Source: Candidatus Microgenomates bacterium | GTDB taxonomy: Bacteria; Patescibacteriota; Microgenomatia; Levybacterales; JACOYD01 | NCBI GenBank assembly: GCA_016182055.1 | Contig: JACOYD010000062.1 | Coordinates: forward strand, 1-9,769 | Reading direction: 5' to 3' | Length of the DNA stretch: 9,769 bases | In this document: positions 1-6,373 of the stretch, one piece after another | Position numbering within the stretch: position 1 is the stretch's first letter | Layout of the letters: each line of letters starts with the position of its first letter | Translations under genes and position numbers: made by a program | The notes under the pieces: generated by a model | Told to the model about the DNA's origin: nothing | Seen by the model: only the letters and a program-made list of their open reading frames with translations | The model's database searches: none

Positions 1-20
1 GTACCAAAATCATTTCTAAT

Positions 21-49
21 TTGAGTATTAAGACTAATTTAGATATAAT
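21..49 (+). promoter_or_regulatory. Predicted sigma70-type promoter of the 61-891 gene
   Basis: A TTGAGT box (21-26), a 17-base spacer and a perfect TATAAT (44-49) form a near-consensus promoter. Transcription should begin near 56-57, leaving about 4-5 bases before the ATG at 61. No Shine-Dalgarno sequence fits in that space, so the mRNA is predicted to be almost leaderless. Motif match by eye only. Confidence 0.6.
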
Positions 50-60
50 CCAGTCTTACT

Positions 61-891
61 ATGTCAAAAGAGTCTCAAAGATTACGAACAGAATTGTTGA
101 CAATACGCCAACCAGGATTACGTTTATGGATACCTTCTTCTAGTCAGCTTAACAATCCTGATGTAACGGCGGACGAATTAATAGCTTCAGGAAGACCCGG
201 TTATTCACTTGAAACTTTTGAAGGATCATTCAAACGGAAAATAGAACGGGGAAATGTTTCCGATCTTGAAGTTGCACGTCAAGAAGGATATGAAATTCTT
301 TTCCCAGATACAAAAGGTGGTAAATCTGCAAGACAACTTGCCGAAACCGGAATCCCGTTCTCTCTTGGAACCGCCCTTCCTTGCATTGTGGTAGGAATTA
401 TCCATGAAAAGGTTGGCATTGCAGGAGCACATCATCTAACAGTTACCGCAGCTGATACTTTTGCAGCTTATCAGCGTGCTCTTCGTGAACCTCTCTTTCT
501 TTTACAATATCGGAGTACTAATGCTCCACGTCAAATCTACAGACTTGTGGCAATTACCGAGAAATACCATCAGATAGTTGCCAAAACAACAGAAGAGGCA
601 TTAGAAGAATTTGCAACTCTCGCAGCAGGTGATTTACCAACTACCGGAATACAAGTATTTTCTTACGGTATGTGGTATACTCTCCCAGCTGAACTTCCCT
701 CTCTTAATAGAACTATACGCTCCACCATCGCAAATAGTCCTTTCATGCGTAAACAACGAATACCAATAGCTAACATAGGTTTTACAAACTGGATAAAATC
801 TGCAGGAGAACTTATTTATGGAGGCCCCACTCATTCTCTTTATCCCAACCCAACTTTTTTAGAACGGGGGGAGGGACTGGTCCGAAGATAA
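61..891 (+). CDS. Unrecognised 276-residue protein with a possible CheD/YfiH-like Cys-His motif
   Basis: I do not recognise this protein with confidence. It has no signal peptide or membrane segment and looks cytosolic. Its single cysteine, C108, lies in FSLGTALPC at the start of a hydrophobic strand, followed by GIAGAHH with H124 and H125. The C108-to-H125 distance of 17 residues, with a glycine-rich turn before the histidine, resembles the catalytic Cys/His layout of CheD glutamine deamidases (GLGSC...GGM.H). Residues S101 and T104 lie near where CheD keeps a threonine. The C108-to-H124 distance of 16 also resembles YfiH-type proteins of the same broad fold. The protein is much longer than CheD (about 160 residues), with a charged N-terminal region (1-95) and a C-terminal region ending in a Gly/Arg-rich tail. 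ATG 61 is chosen because the promoter ends just upstream. No chemotaxis gene is present. Functional assignment is tentative; the reading frame itself is solid. Confidence 0.85.
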   Translation: MSKESQRLRTELLTIRQPGLRLWIPSSSQLNNPDVTADELIASGRPGYSLETFEGSFKRKIERGNVSDLEVARQEGYEILFPDTKGGKSARQLAETGIPFSLGTALPCIVVGIIHEKVGIAGAHHLTVTAADTFAAYQRALREPLFLLQYRSTNAPRQIYRLVAITEKYHQIVAKTTEEALEEFATLAAGDLPTTGIQVFSYGMWYTLPAELPSLNRTIRSTIANSPFMRKQRIPIANIGFTNWIKSAGELIYGGPTHSLYPNPTFLERGEGLVRR

Positions 892-897
892 ATTGTT

Positions 898-944
898 AAT
901 AAAATCCAGACAACAGATAGTTTTATTGATCTTTTGTTTTTTAT
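898..944 (+). terminator. Weak candidate terminator after the 61-891 gene
   Basis: AATAAAA (898-904) and TTTTATT (921-927) are a 7-bp inverted repeat with a 16-base loop, followed by a T-rich stretch to about 944. The stem is all A-T and would be weak. The position, just after the stop codon and between convergent genes, fits a terminator, but the structure alone does not prove it. Confidence 0.25.
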
Positions 945-1026
945 CTCCCAAACCATTCCTCCAAAATTTAGCCTCGCAAGGCGTCCCCTTACATGCGTGG
1001 TAAAAAAGTGTCAAGGAGATTGGTCG

Positions 1027-1746
1027 CTAATTGGGAGAGGCGGGGAGAAAGAAACGCCTATCAAAAATTACATTGCTCTTTTTAGATAAATCACCAAATC
1101 TAAACTGCCGAATCATGCGTCTGGCTTTTGCTAGCGGAATTTTCTTTTTTCCCAAGAAATTAGTCTCGTTACTATCATCTAAAAAGAGTCTGCCAAGGAA
1201 GGCTGCCATTCTAGGCATCATTCTAACCGTAGTTCTAACTGGACCCTTGCGTTGCGCAGGTCCATCAAATGTCATCATCTCCAATGCCAGCTCGTGGTAA
1301 TCATCCAAAGTGAATAGATCTTCTTGCCGTTCAAGAAATATTATTTTCTCTTCATAGTCATGAGGAAGAAAATCAAACCCATCAACGCTAAAACTAAAAA
1401 AATTAAACTGGGGATTGCTTTCTTTACTTCGTCTTATAAATAATAAATCTTGACTTTCCTCATCTGGCATTTGTGGCCAGAAAATAAGCATTTCTGCTCG
1501 TGGCCCCTCCATAAAAATCAATAAAACATCTAAACCGATTCTTGTTTCTGCAGTAGCAGCATTAATAGTATAAGAATTATGCTGGCGGTCACGAGCGCCC
1601 CACTGCGCCCGACTACGTTCTCTAATTAAAGCTTGTGTCCCATTATATAAATTATCCAACTCTTGCCTTAGAAGAGCTCTAGCCCCAACTATCCTAAACT
1701 CTCTACCGGGTAAAGTTAGTTGTCTGCCTATTTCTTTTCCTGCCAT
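1027..1746 (-). CDS. Unrecognised 239-residue protein at the end of the mre cluster
   Basis: I do not recognise a family. The protein has no cysteine, no signal peptide and no clear membrane segment, so it is probably cytosolic. A mixed hydrophobic core around residues 70-90 is followed by an acidic, aromatic-rich stretch (about 123-161) and then a strongly basic part (about 163-232, rich in Arg and Lys). The basic end could contact nucleic acid or membrane lipid, but that is guesswork. The frame extends upstream to a TTG at 1761. I chose the ATG at 1746 because a full GGAGG (1758-1754) sits 7 bases before it, by far the best ribosome-binding site in the window. The gene begins 69 bases after the mrdA stop on the same strand, with no clear terminator between, so cotranscription is likely. 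It ends in TAG, 135 bases from the convergent gene. Confidence 0.85.
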   Translation of the reverse strand: MAGKEIGRQLTLPGREFRIVGARALLRQELDNLYNGTQALIRERSRAQWGARDRQHNSYTINAATAETRIGLDVLLIFMEGPRAEMLIFWPQMPDEESQDLLFIRRSKESNPQFNFFSFSVDGFDFLPHDYEEKIIFLERQEDLFTLDDYHELALEMMTFDGPAQRKGPVRTTVRMMPRMAAFLGRLFLDDSNETNFLGKKKIPLAKARRMIRQFRFGDLSKKSNVIFDRRFFLPASPN

Positions 1747-1753
1747 AATCCTA

Positions 1754-1758
1754 CCTCC
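1754..1758 (-). promoter_or_regulatory. Strong Shine-Dalgarno site deciding the start of the 1027-1746 gene
   Basis: On the minus strand GGAGG lies 7 bases before the ATG at 1746. A start at the upstream TTG (1761) would place this site inside the coding sequence. I saw no site of this strength ahead of the other genes. Confidence 0.75.
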
Positions 1759-1815
1759 CAAACCCCGTAAAAACCCAACAATTCATGTCCGGTCTGTAAT
1801 TACCTACCATGGTTT

Positions 1816-3591
1816 TTACCGGGTAAACCACTCCTCCAAAATCTTTTTGGCGATGGGGGCGGCCACGTTACTACCCTCGCCGCCGGCTTCAACAAGGACT
1901 GTTACCGTAATTTGCGGATCCTCAATCGGGGCGAAAACGGTAAACCAGGCATGGGTTCTGTCTTTCGGATCTCCAAACTCGGCTGTTCCGGTTTTACAAG
2001 CTACCGGAATAGAAACCCAATCGTTAGGCTGTCCGGAAACTGTGGCTTCCTCCGGCAAGAAAAAATTTCTCTCGTCAATTTTGATTTTTGCATTTTTAAT
2101 TTTGAATTTAAAAAGCGGCCACCCCGTCCCTCCCGTATCACATGCCTCTCTCATCCCCTCCCTAATAAGATCAATCGTCTCTTTTTTCAAAAAATTTTGA
2201 TTTATTGGTTTATTTGTAGTATTGGTAGTATTTGTAGTATTCTTTACCAGCCTTGGCTGGTAAAGCGTTCCTCCGTTGGCAACGACTGCCGTCCAGGCAT
2301 TAACTTGAAGCGGTGTGGTCAATAAATACCCCTGTCCAATCCCCAAATGATAGGTATCGCCAATGTACCACTGCTCCCCCACCGTTTCCCTTTTCCAAGC
2401 GTCCGATGGAAAAAGACCCGCAGCCTCATTGGGCAAGTCTATACCAAGTTTATCCGATAACCCAAATTTAAGTCCCATGGCCCGCAAATCCTCAAGACCC
2501 GTTGCTTCTGCCGCTTTGTAGAAAAAAATGTCGTTGGAGCGCTTCAAAGCCTTAACAATATCCACCTGTCCCTCTGTTTTGCCATACTGGATAAAATACC
2601 AGTTGGGGAAAGAAAATGCTCCAATTCGTAAAACACCCACATCCTCAAAAATTGTCTTTTTATCAATGGCGCCTTTTTCCAGGCCGGCGGCGGCGGTTAC
2701 AATCTTAAAAGTAGAACCCGGCGGATAGGTGCCGGAAATAGCTCTATCAAAAAGCGGCCGGTTTTGCTCATCAAACAGCACTTTCTCCACGTCCCCTCCC
2801 GTGGTAAAAAGATTGGGATCAAAGCCGGGCGCGGAAATTAGCACTAGAATTTCGCCTGTCTTAGGATTGGAAACTACTACCGCTCCCGTTTTGTCTTTCA
2901 TTTCTCTCGCCGCTACTTGCGAAAGTTTGCTGTCAAGGGTGGTAGTGATATCGCCGCCTGCCACTGCCTCAACTTTGCCCAAAACCCGAAGTTCTTTACC
3001 CTTGGCATCTGTTTCAATCAGCTCTTTGCCCGGCTTTCCCCGCAACAGCTCTTCGTACTGCTGTTCAATACCGCCTCTGCCGATTTTGTCCCCGGGCAGA
3101 TATCCGCGGGTAGAGAGCTTCTGCCGGTCTAATTCTTCCCGGCTTACCTCGGAAATAAAACCAAGCACATGAGCCAGACCGTCCGCATATGGATATTGCC
3201 GAATGCTGTCTATTTCCAGATTTTCAATTGTTTCTCCCTTGGCCAGACTGGATAAAACCTCTTCCCGCGGCAAAATTTGAGCACACGAAGGGTTTCTGCT
3301 ATCGCAGTTTGGCAGGCTTTTACGATAAGCGGCAATATTGTGTGTAAGAGCTATCCCGTTTCTATCGTAAATAACGCCGCGGGGAGCATGAATTACCTTG
3401 GTTTTGATGCGATTTTGCTCGGCCAGCACCCGATAGTAGGGACCGGAAATAAGCTGAATTCGAATAACTTGAAAAAGTAAGACAAGAAACACCACAAAAA
3501 GAGCCAGGTAGAACCAGCGAAACGAGATAGAAAAACTCCGCGCAGTTGCCCTTTTGCCAGTACTTTCAGGAAAGCCGATACCAAGATTCAT
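1816..3591 (-). CDS. mrdA: Penicillin-binding protein 2 (elongasome peptidoglycan transpeptidase)
   Basis: This is a class B penicillin-binding protein that cross-links peptidoglycan stem peptides outside the membrane during cell elongation. A short basic cytoplasmic tail precedes one membrane anchor (about 26-48). The dimerisation/pedestal domain follows, with the characteristic RGVIYDRNG at 71-79. The transpeptidase domain carries all three active-site motifs: STFK at 293-296 (nucleophile S293), SND at 352-354 and KTG at 533-535. Length, 591 residues, is normal. The start overlaps the mreD end by 26 bases, and mreB-mreC-mreD lie just upstream, which favours PBP2 over the division protein FtsI. 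Two low-complexity inserts lie between the SND and KTG motifs: a run of Asn-Thr-Thr triplets at 451-460 and a Lys/Ile-rich stretch near 494-506. Both are encoded by short repeats found elsewhere in the window. All catalytic motifs are intact, so the enzyme should be active. Confidence 0.96.
   Translation of the reverse strand: MNLGIGFPESTGKRATARSFSISFRWFYLALFVVFLVLLFQVIRIQLISGPYYRVLAEQNRIKTKVIHAPRGVIYDRNGIALTHNIAAYRKSLPNCDSRNPSCAQILPREEVLSSLAKGETIENLEIDSIRQYPYADGLAHVLGFISEVSREELDRQKLSTRGYLPGDKIGRGGIEQQYEELLRGKPGKELIETDAKGKELRVLGKVEAVAGGDITTTLDSKLSQVAAREMKDKTGAVVVSNPKTGEILVLISAPGFDPNLFTTGGDVEKVLFDEQNRPLFDRAISGTYPPGSTFKIVTAAAGLEKGAIDKKTIFEDVGVLRIGAFSFPNWYFIQYGKTEGQVDIVKALKRSNDIFFYKAAEATGLEDLRAMGLKFGLSDKLGIDLPNEAAGLFPSDAWKRETVGEQWYIGDTYHLGIGQGYLLTTPLQVNAWTAVVANGGTLYQPRLVKNTTNTTNTTNKPINQNFLKKETIDLIREGMREACDTGGTGWPLFKFKIKNAKIKIDERNFFLPEEATVSGQPNDWVSIPVACKTGTAEFGDPKDRTHAWFTVFAPIEDPQITVTVLVEAGGEGSNVAAPIAKKILEEWFTR
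2076..2115. repeat. AT-rich repeat (type C) inside mrdA
   Basis: This A/T-only-like tract in the mrdA coding sequence encodes the Lys/Ile-rich insert FKFKIKNAKIKID. An 18-base part (2092-2109) matches 9639-9656 in the polysaccharide gene, on the opposite strand, with one mismatch. Both copies are read in the same frame and give the peptide KFKIKN. Confidence 0.6.
2201..2241. repeat. Short tandem repeat (type A, TAGTATTGG-like) inside mrdA
   Basis: Units of the form GTAGTATTG and GTAGTATTT run in tandem here. Read on the minus strand they encode the Asn-Thr-Thr run at PBP2 residues 451-460. Related arrays occur at 5871-5920, 6301-6338 and 9141-9197. Confidence 0.75.
2242..2265. repeat. Perfect 11-bp inverted repeat inside mrdA
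   Basis: CTTTACCAGCC (2242-2252) and GGCTGGTAAAG (2255-2265) are exact reverse complements separated by two bases. The sequence encodes YQPRLVK, a stretch close to what PBP2 proteins commonly carry here, so protein constraint may explain part of it. It directly abuts the type A repeat. Confidence 0.6.
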
Positions 3592-3994
3592 ATTGAGCTT
3601 CTTCTTTAAAAAGCAGCCGCACCGTAAACAGTATTATAATAGTGCTCAATAACGGCACAGCAAACGAAACTCCCCCACCCAACATATATTCAATAACAAA
3701 AAAGCTTACAAAACTGCCAAAAGTCAAAAAAACGATATTGCCCATTCTCACTTTTTGCTTGTATAAAGTAAGGACAAAAAGCACCAGCAGAAAAAAAATT
3801 GACGTGCTGCCAAAGGCTTTGAGAAAAAAAAGGTCAAAAACAAAACCGATCATAAAACCCAATATCAATGCTTCATATTGGTTGATAAAGGACACCCACA
3901 AAAAAAGAGCTATAAAAACCAACGGCAGGGGGACGGCAAAAATTTCAACCAAAGCCAAAAACGCCAACAAAAGAAAATTCCGCAAGAAATTCAT
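3566..3994 (-). CDS. mreD: Rod shape-determining membrane protein MreD
   Basis: This 142-residue protein is almost wholly hydrophobic, with about five membrane-spanning stretches separated by very short loops. MreD is an integral membrane component of the elongasome whose sequence is weakly conserved. The assignment rests on size, hydrophobicity and exact placement between mreC and mrdA. Its ATG overlaps the mreC stop by four bases (ATGA), which implies coupled translation. Its end overlaps the mrdA start by 26 bases. No Shine-Dalgarno sequence is evident, in keeping with coupling. Confidence 0.88.
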   Translation of the reverse strand: MNFLRNFLLLAFLALVEIFAVPLPLVFIALFLWVSFINQYEALILGFMIGFVFDLFFLKAFGSTSIFFLLVLFVLTLYKQKVRMGNIVFLTFGSFVSFFVIEYMLGGGVSFAVPLLSTIIILFTVRLLFKEEAQYESWYRLS

Positions 3995-4728
3995 AGGGCT
4001 ACAAAAACTTCTTCCAGTTTCCGATATTCAAGAGCCGGGACAACATTCGCTTCCCAAAAAAGCTGATCACTGCTTTTGCGGACATTTTGCGCAGTTCCAA
4101 TTATGAAATTTGGCAAAATTCCGATTCCATTTTCGTCAACATTGCCAACGGTCTGCACACTGTCTCCTGCGGCAAGATTTTCCGAAAGAATTACATCGGA
4201 AAAAACCATACTGTCTCCCTGACCCTTAGCTAAACCTACAGCACCTGTTTCTTTGGCACGGGCGGAAATAACGCTGCCTGCTTCCGTCGGCCTCTGTAAC
4301 CGGCTGACTTTTTGGCTAACGGCAACAATTTTGCCGATAAAAACATTTTTGAAGAAAACAGTTTGTCCCGCCGCCACTCCATCATCGCTGCCTTTATCTA
4401 TAATAAAAAAACGCAAGCTGGAAAGAACATGAGCCAGCAGAATTTTTTTGCCGGAAATGCCCGACTCTTTTGCTACTCCCACTTGAATTCGCAGGGCCTC
4501 GTTTTCTTTTTGCAGTTGATCAATGTGAGCAAGTTTCTCATCAATTATTAACTTTTGCTCATCAAGGTCGTCTTTTATCAGCTTTTGCACACTGCGCTGG
4601 GCCGGTGAAACAGCTCCTTCCAGGCTGGCCCGCAAGCCCAGTAAAATTCCCGCTCTGTCAACAAAAAAAATGCCCAGGGCAATGCCTGTTAAAACAATAA
4701 AAAGCCAACCTGTCTGTTTTTGCTCCAT
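3991..4728 (-). CDS. mreC: Rod shape-determining protein MreC
   Basis: MreC links cytoplasmic MreB filaments to the external wall-synthesis enzymes, including PBP2. A short cytoplasmic N-terminus precedes one membrane helix (about 8-24). A heptad-like charged segment (about 45-85) is the dimerising coiled coil. The rest is the extracytoplasmic beta-rich domain, marked by FFIIDKGSDDGVAAGQ at 107-122, a typical MreC signature. Length, 245 residues, is at the short end of the family and lacks any long C-terminal tail. The gene starts 32 bases after mreB; that gap is almost entirely a 14-bp tandem repeat and contains no Shine-Dalgarno sequence. It overlaps mreD by four bases. Confidence 0.95.
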   Translation of the reverse strand: MEQKQTGWLFIVLTGIALGIFFVDRAGILLGLRASLEGAVSPAQRSVQKLIKDDLDEQKLIIDEKLAHIDQLQKENEALRIQVGVAKESGISGKKILLAHVLSSLRFFIIDKGSDDGVAAGQTVFFKNVFIGKIVAVSQKVSRLQRPTEAGSVISARAKETGAVGLAKGQGDSMVFSDVILSENLAAGDSVQTVGNVDENGIGILPNFIIGTAQNVRKSSDQLFWEANVVPALEYRKLEEVFVAL

Positions 4729-4731
4729 AAA

Positions 4732-4759
4732 TTTTGAATTTTGAGTTTTGAATTTTGAG
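4732..4759. repeat. 14-bp tandem repeat (type C) filling the mreB-mreC gap
   Basis: The unit TTTTGAATTTTGAG occurs twice, exactly, at 4732-4745 and 4746-4759. The repeat takes up nearly the whole space between the mreB stop and the mreC ATG, so it forms the mreC translation-initiation region. Similar A/T-rich units occur at 2076-2115 and 9600-9657. Confidence 0.8.
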
Positions 4760-4760
4760 T

Positions 4761-5870
4761 TTATTTCAGTCCTCCCCGCACCCGCACCTGCTCCAAAAGC
4801 CGATCGTCTTCCAGCACTTTGGCTGCCCCCCGCACCACCGTGGTAAGAGGATCATCGGCAATAACCACCGGCATTCTGGTGTGTTCCATAATCAGACGGT
4901 CTAACCCTGAAAGAAGCGCTCCTCCGCCGGTTAAAATAATCCCTTTTTCCAGAATATCTCCCATTAACTCCGGCGGGGTTTCCTCCAGCGTATCTACCAC
5001 CGCCTCAATAATTTGAGTAACAATCGGAGCCAATGCTTCGCGTATTTCATTTTCCGTCAGTCTTAATGAGCGGGGCAGACCACTTTCCAAATCCCGTCCC
5101 CTCACTACCATCACCCGTTCGGATGACGGAGAACGGATGACGGATTGCACAGATGAAGAATCTTCTGTCTTCTGTTTTCTGTCTTCTGTCTTCTGGTAGG
5201 CCGATCCTATCTGCATTTTTATTTCCTCGGCAGTTTTTTCGCCCAATAAAAGCCCGTGACGAAGGCGAATGTAATTGATAATCGCCTCATCCAACTCATC
5301 TCCGGCAATTCTAAGACTGCGGCTAACCACAATACCGCCCAGAGAAATAACGGCAATTTCCGTAGTTCCTCCGCCAATATCCACTATCAATGCTCCCACC
5401 GGCTGGGTAATGTCAATACCGCTGCCAATGGCCGCCGCCATCGGCTCCTCAATCAGATAGGCCTGACGTGAGCCGGCTCTAAGGGCCGCCTCCCACACGG
5501 CTCTTCTTTCTACTTCGGTCACACCAGAGGGAATACCAATTACCGTTCGGGGACGGGCCATTTTAGGAAATAAGCCCGGCGTTTCATGAATTTTTTGAAT
5601 ATAGTAAGACAGCATTTGTTCGGTCACGTCTAAGTCGGAAATCACCCCGTCGCGCAAAGGCCGCACCACTGCCAAATTTATGGGCGTTTTGCCGATCATT
5701 TTTTTGGCTTCATTGCCCATACTCAAAATTTTTTTGCTGGTTTTGTGCCGCACCACTACCGATGGCTCCCGGATCACAATCCCCTTGCCCTTCACATAAA
5801 CCAGGGTATTGGCCGTACCAAGATCGATACCAAGATCATGAGAGAAAAAAGAGAAAAAACGATTTAACAT
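4761..5870 (-). CDS. mreB: Rod shape-determining actin-like protein MreB
   Basis: MreB is a bacterial actin that polymerises on the inner membrane face and organises lateral-wall synthesis. The N-terminus MLNRFFSFFS is an amphipathic membrane-binding segment. The phosphate-1 loop GIDLGTANT is at 14-22, the phosphate-2 loop DIGGGTTE at 164-171 and the adenosine motif TGGGALLSG at 314-322. EEPMAAAIG (141-149) is also typical. The protein is 369 residues, against about 335-350 usually. The excess is a polar insert at about 226-252, between MQIGSAY and VMVVRGRDL, encoded by short tandem repeats. I chose ATG 5870 because it gives the standard MreB start; the frame continues to a TTG at 5912, but that extension only translates the type A repeat. 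A second in-cluster promoter may drive it from 5925-5933. Confidence 0.97.
   Translation of the reverse strand: MLNRFFSFFSHDLGIDLGTANTLVYVKGKGIVIREPSVVVRHKTSKKILSMGNEAKKMIGKTPINLAVVRPLRDGVISDLDVTEQMLSYYIQKIHETPGLFPKMARPRTVIGIPSGVTEVERRAVWEAALRAGSRQAYLIEEPMAAAIGSGIDITQPVGALIVDIGGGTTEIAVISLGGIVVSRSLRIAGDELDEAIINYIRLRHGLLLGEKTAEEIKMQIGSAYQKTEDRKQKTEDSSSVQSVIRSPSSERVMVVRGRDLESGLPRSLRLTENEIREALAPIVTQIIEAVVDTLEETPPELMGDILEKGIILTGGGALLSGLDRLIMEHTRMPVVIADDPLTTVVRGAAKVLEDDRLLEQVRVRGGLK
5115..5195. repeat. Tandem repeats encoding an insert in MreB
   Basis: Five 7-bp units occupy 5161-5195: TCTTCTG four times and TTTTCTG once. Next to them GGATGACGGA occurs twice, at 5121-5130 and 5135-5144, a 14-base step. 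Read on the minus strand these encode MreB residues 226-252, including QKTEDRKQKTED. The insert starts exactly where the 7-bp array begins and keeps frame. Confidence 0.8.
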
Positions 5871-5920
5871 AACAATACTACAAATACTACCAATACATAC
5901 CAATACTACCAATAAAACAA
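5871..5920. repeat. Type A repeat array upstream of mreB
   Basis: Units such as ATACTACAA and ATACTACCA run in tandem on the plus strand, with type A orientation on the minus strand. The array fills the whole stretch from the end of the four-helix-bundle gene to the mreB ATG. It would form the mreB 5' leader and is inverted relative to the array at 6301-6338. Confidence 0.8.
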
Positions 5921-5924
5921 TAAA

Positions 5925-5933
5925 ATTGTATCA
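5925..5933 (-). promoter_or_regulatory. Possible extended -10 promoter for mreB
   Basis: On the minus strand TGATACAAT is an extended -10 element (TGN plus TACAAT, 5930-5925) placed directly on the TGA stop of the four-helix-bundle gene. No good -35 box is visible. Transcription would start near 5918, and the roughly 48-base leader would be type A repeat. Confidence 0.35.
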
Positions 5934-6317
5934 TAAACCTTTTTTGTAATTGCGAGTTTTATTGATAATACTACTTATAATAGCAACTATTTCTTGTCCT
6001 TCACTTAGTATTTCTAATGCTTTTGTTTTTATCAAAGGCAAGTTAGTGTCAGAAATTAATAATAACCAGAAATTAGTCTCTTTACTTTCTTTTCGAACAA
6101 TTGTGAAGCAGTGCAAAAAATCTTTTTTAGTTAATGTCCCATCCGCCTCCTGATCGTTTGCCCCCATTGATGTGACCGAACGAAGAATCTGACCGACAAT
6201 AACAAGATTAGATGTAGTTTTTGGTAAAGAATTTACTAATTTTATTACGCTTACAATGAAATTGTAAATTCTTTTATGAATATCATATTTTATTGAAATA
6301 TTTGTAGTATTTGACAT
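5931..6317 (-). CDS. Four-helix-bundle protein of the S23 / 23S rRNA intervening-sequence family
   Basis: The 128-residue protein has the layout of the S23/IVP four-helix-bundle family (PF05635): KYDIHKRIYNF near the N-terminus, LPKTTSNLVIVGQILRSVTS, then MGANDQEADG, KKDFLHCF and RKESKETNFWL. The family was first seen in intervening sequences of 23S rRNA genes and is related to Avd of diversity-generating retroelements; its role in free-standing form is not established. The start codon and first residues (MSNTTN) come from a type A repeat, and type A arrays lie on both sides in opposite orientation. No Shine-Dalgarno sequence precedes the ATG. It is the first gene on the strand leading into mreB, with a good promoter upstream, so it may be cotranscribed with the mre genes. 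It has no obvious link to cell shape and may be an insertion. Confidence 0.9.
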   Translation of the reverse strand: MSNTTNISIKYDIHKRIYNFIVSVIKLVNSLPKTTSNLVIVGQILRSVTSMGANDQEADGTLTKKDFLHCFTIVRKESKETNFWLLLISDTNLPLIKTKALEILSEGQEIVAIISSIINKTRNYKKGL

Positions 6318-6338
6318 TTGTAGTATTGGTAGTATTAC
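6301..6338. repeat. Type A repeat array at the start of the four-helix-bundle gene
   Basis: GTAGTATTT and GTAGTATTG units run on the plus strand, interrupted around 6312-6317 by the ATG of the minus-strand gene. The array supplies that gene's leader, start codon and first few codons. It is the inverted counterpart of 5871-5920. Confidence 0.75.
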
Positions 6339-6344
6339 CGTCGC

Positions 6345-6373
6345 ATTCTATCATTTTGCTCTTCTTTTGCCAA
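6345..6373 (-). promoter_or_regulatory. Predicted promoter of the four-helix-bundle/mre operon
   Basis: On the minus strand TTGGCA (6373-6368), a 17-base spacer and TAGAAT (6350-6345) form a good sigma70-like promoter. TGA just before the -10 makes it an extended element. Transcription would start near 6338, leaving about a 21-base leader made of type A repeat. It overlaps the divergent promoter at 6356-6384. Confidence 0.55.

Noticed and set aside
971..982. GCCT/AGGC hairpin as terminator of the minus-strand operon
   Set aside because: The stem is only four base pairs and no proper T-run follows on the minus strand.
1746..1761. TTG start at 1761 for the 1027-1746 gene
   Set aside because: A full GGAGG seven bases before the ATG at 1746 is better placed and would lie inside the coding sequence if TTG were used.
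1811..1830. Hairpin overlapping the mrdA stop codon as a terminator
   Set aside because: The stem is about five A/T-rich pairs with no following T-run, and the next gene follows on the same strand.
2201..2241. CRISPR array from the repeated TAGTATT units
   Set aside because: Units are about 9-10 bases, tandem and without unique spacers, and no cas gene is nearby.
5870..5912. Upstream TTG start adding 14 residues to MreB
   Set aside because: The extension is just translated type A repeat; the ATG at 5870 gives the standard amphipathic MreB N-terminus.
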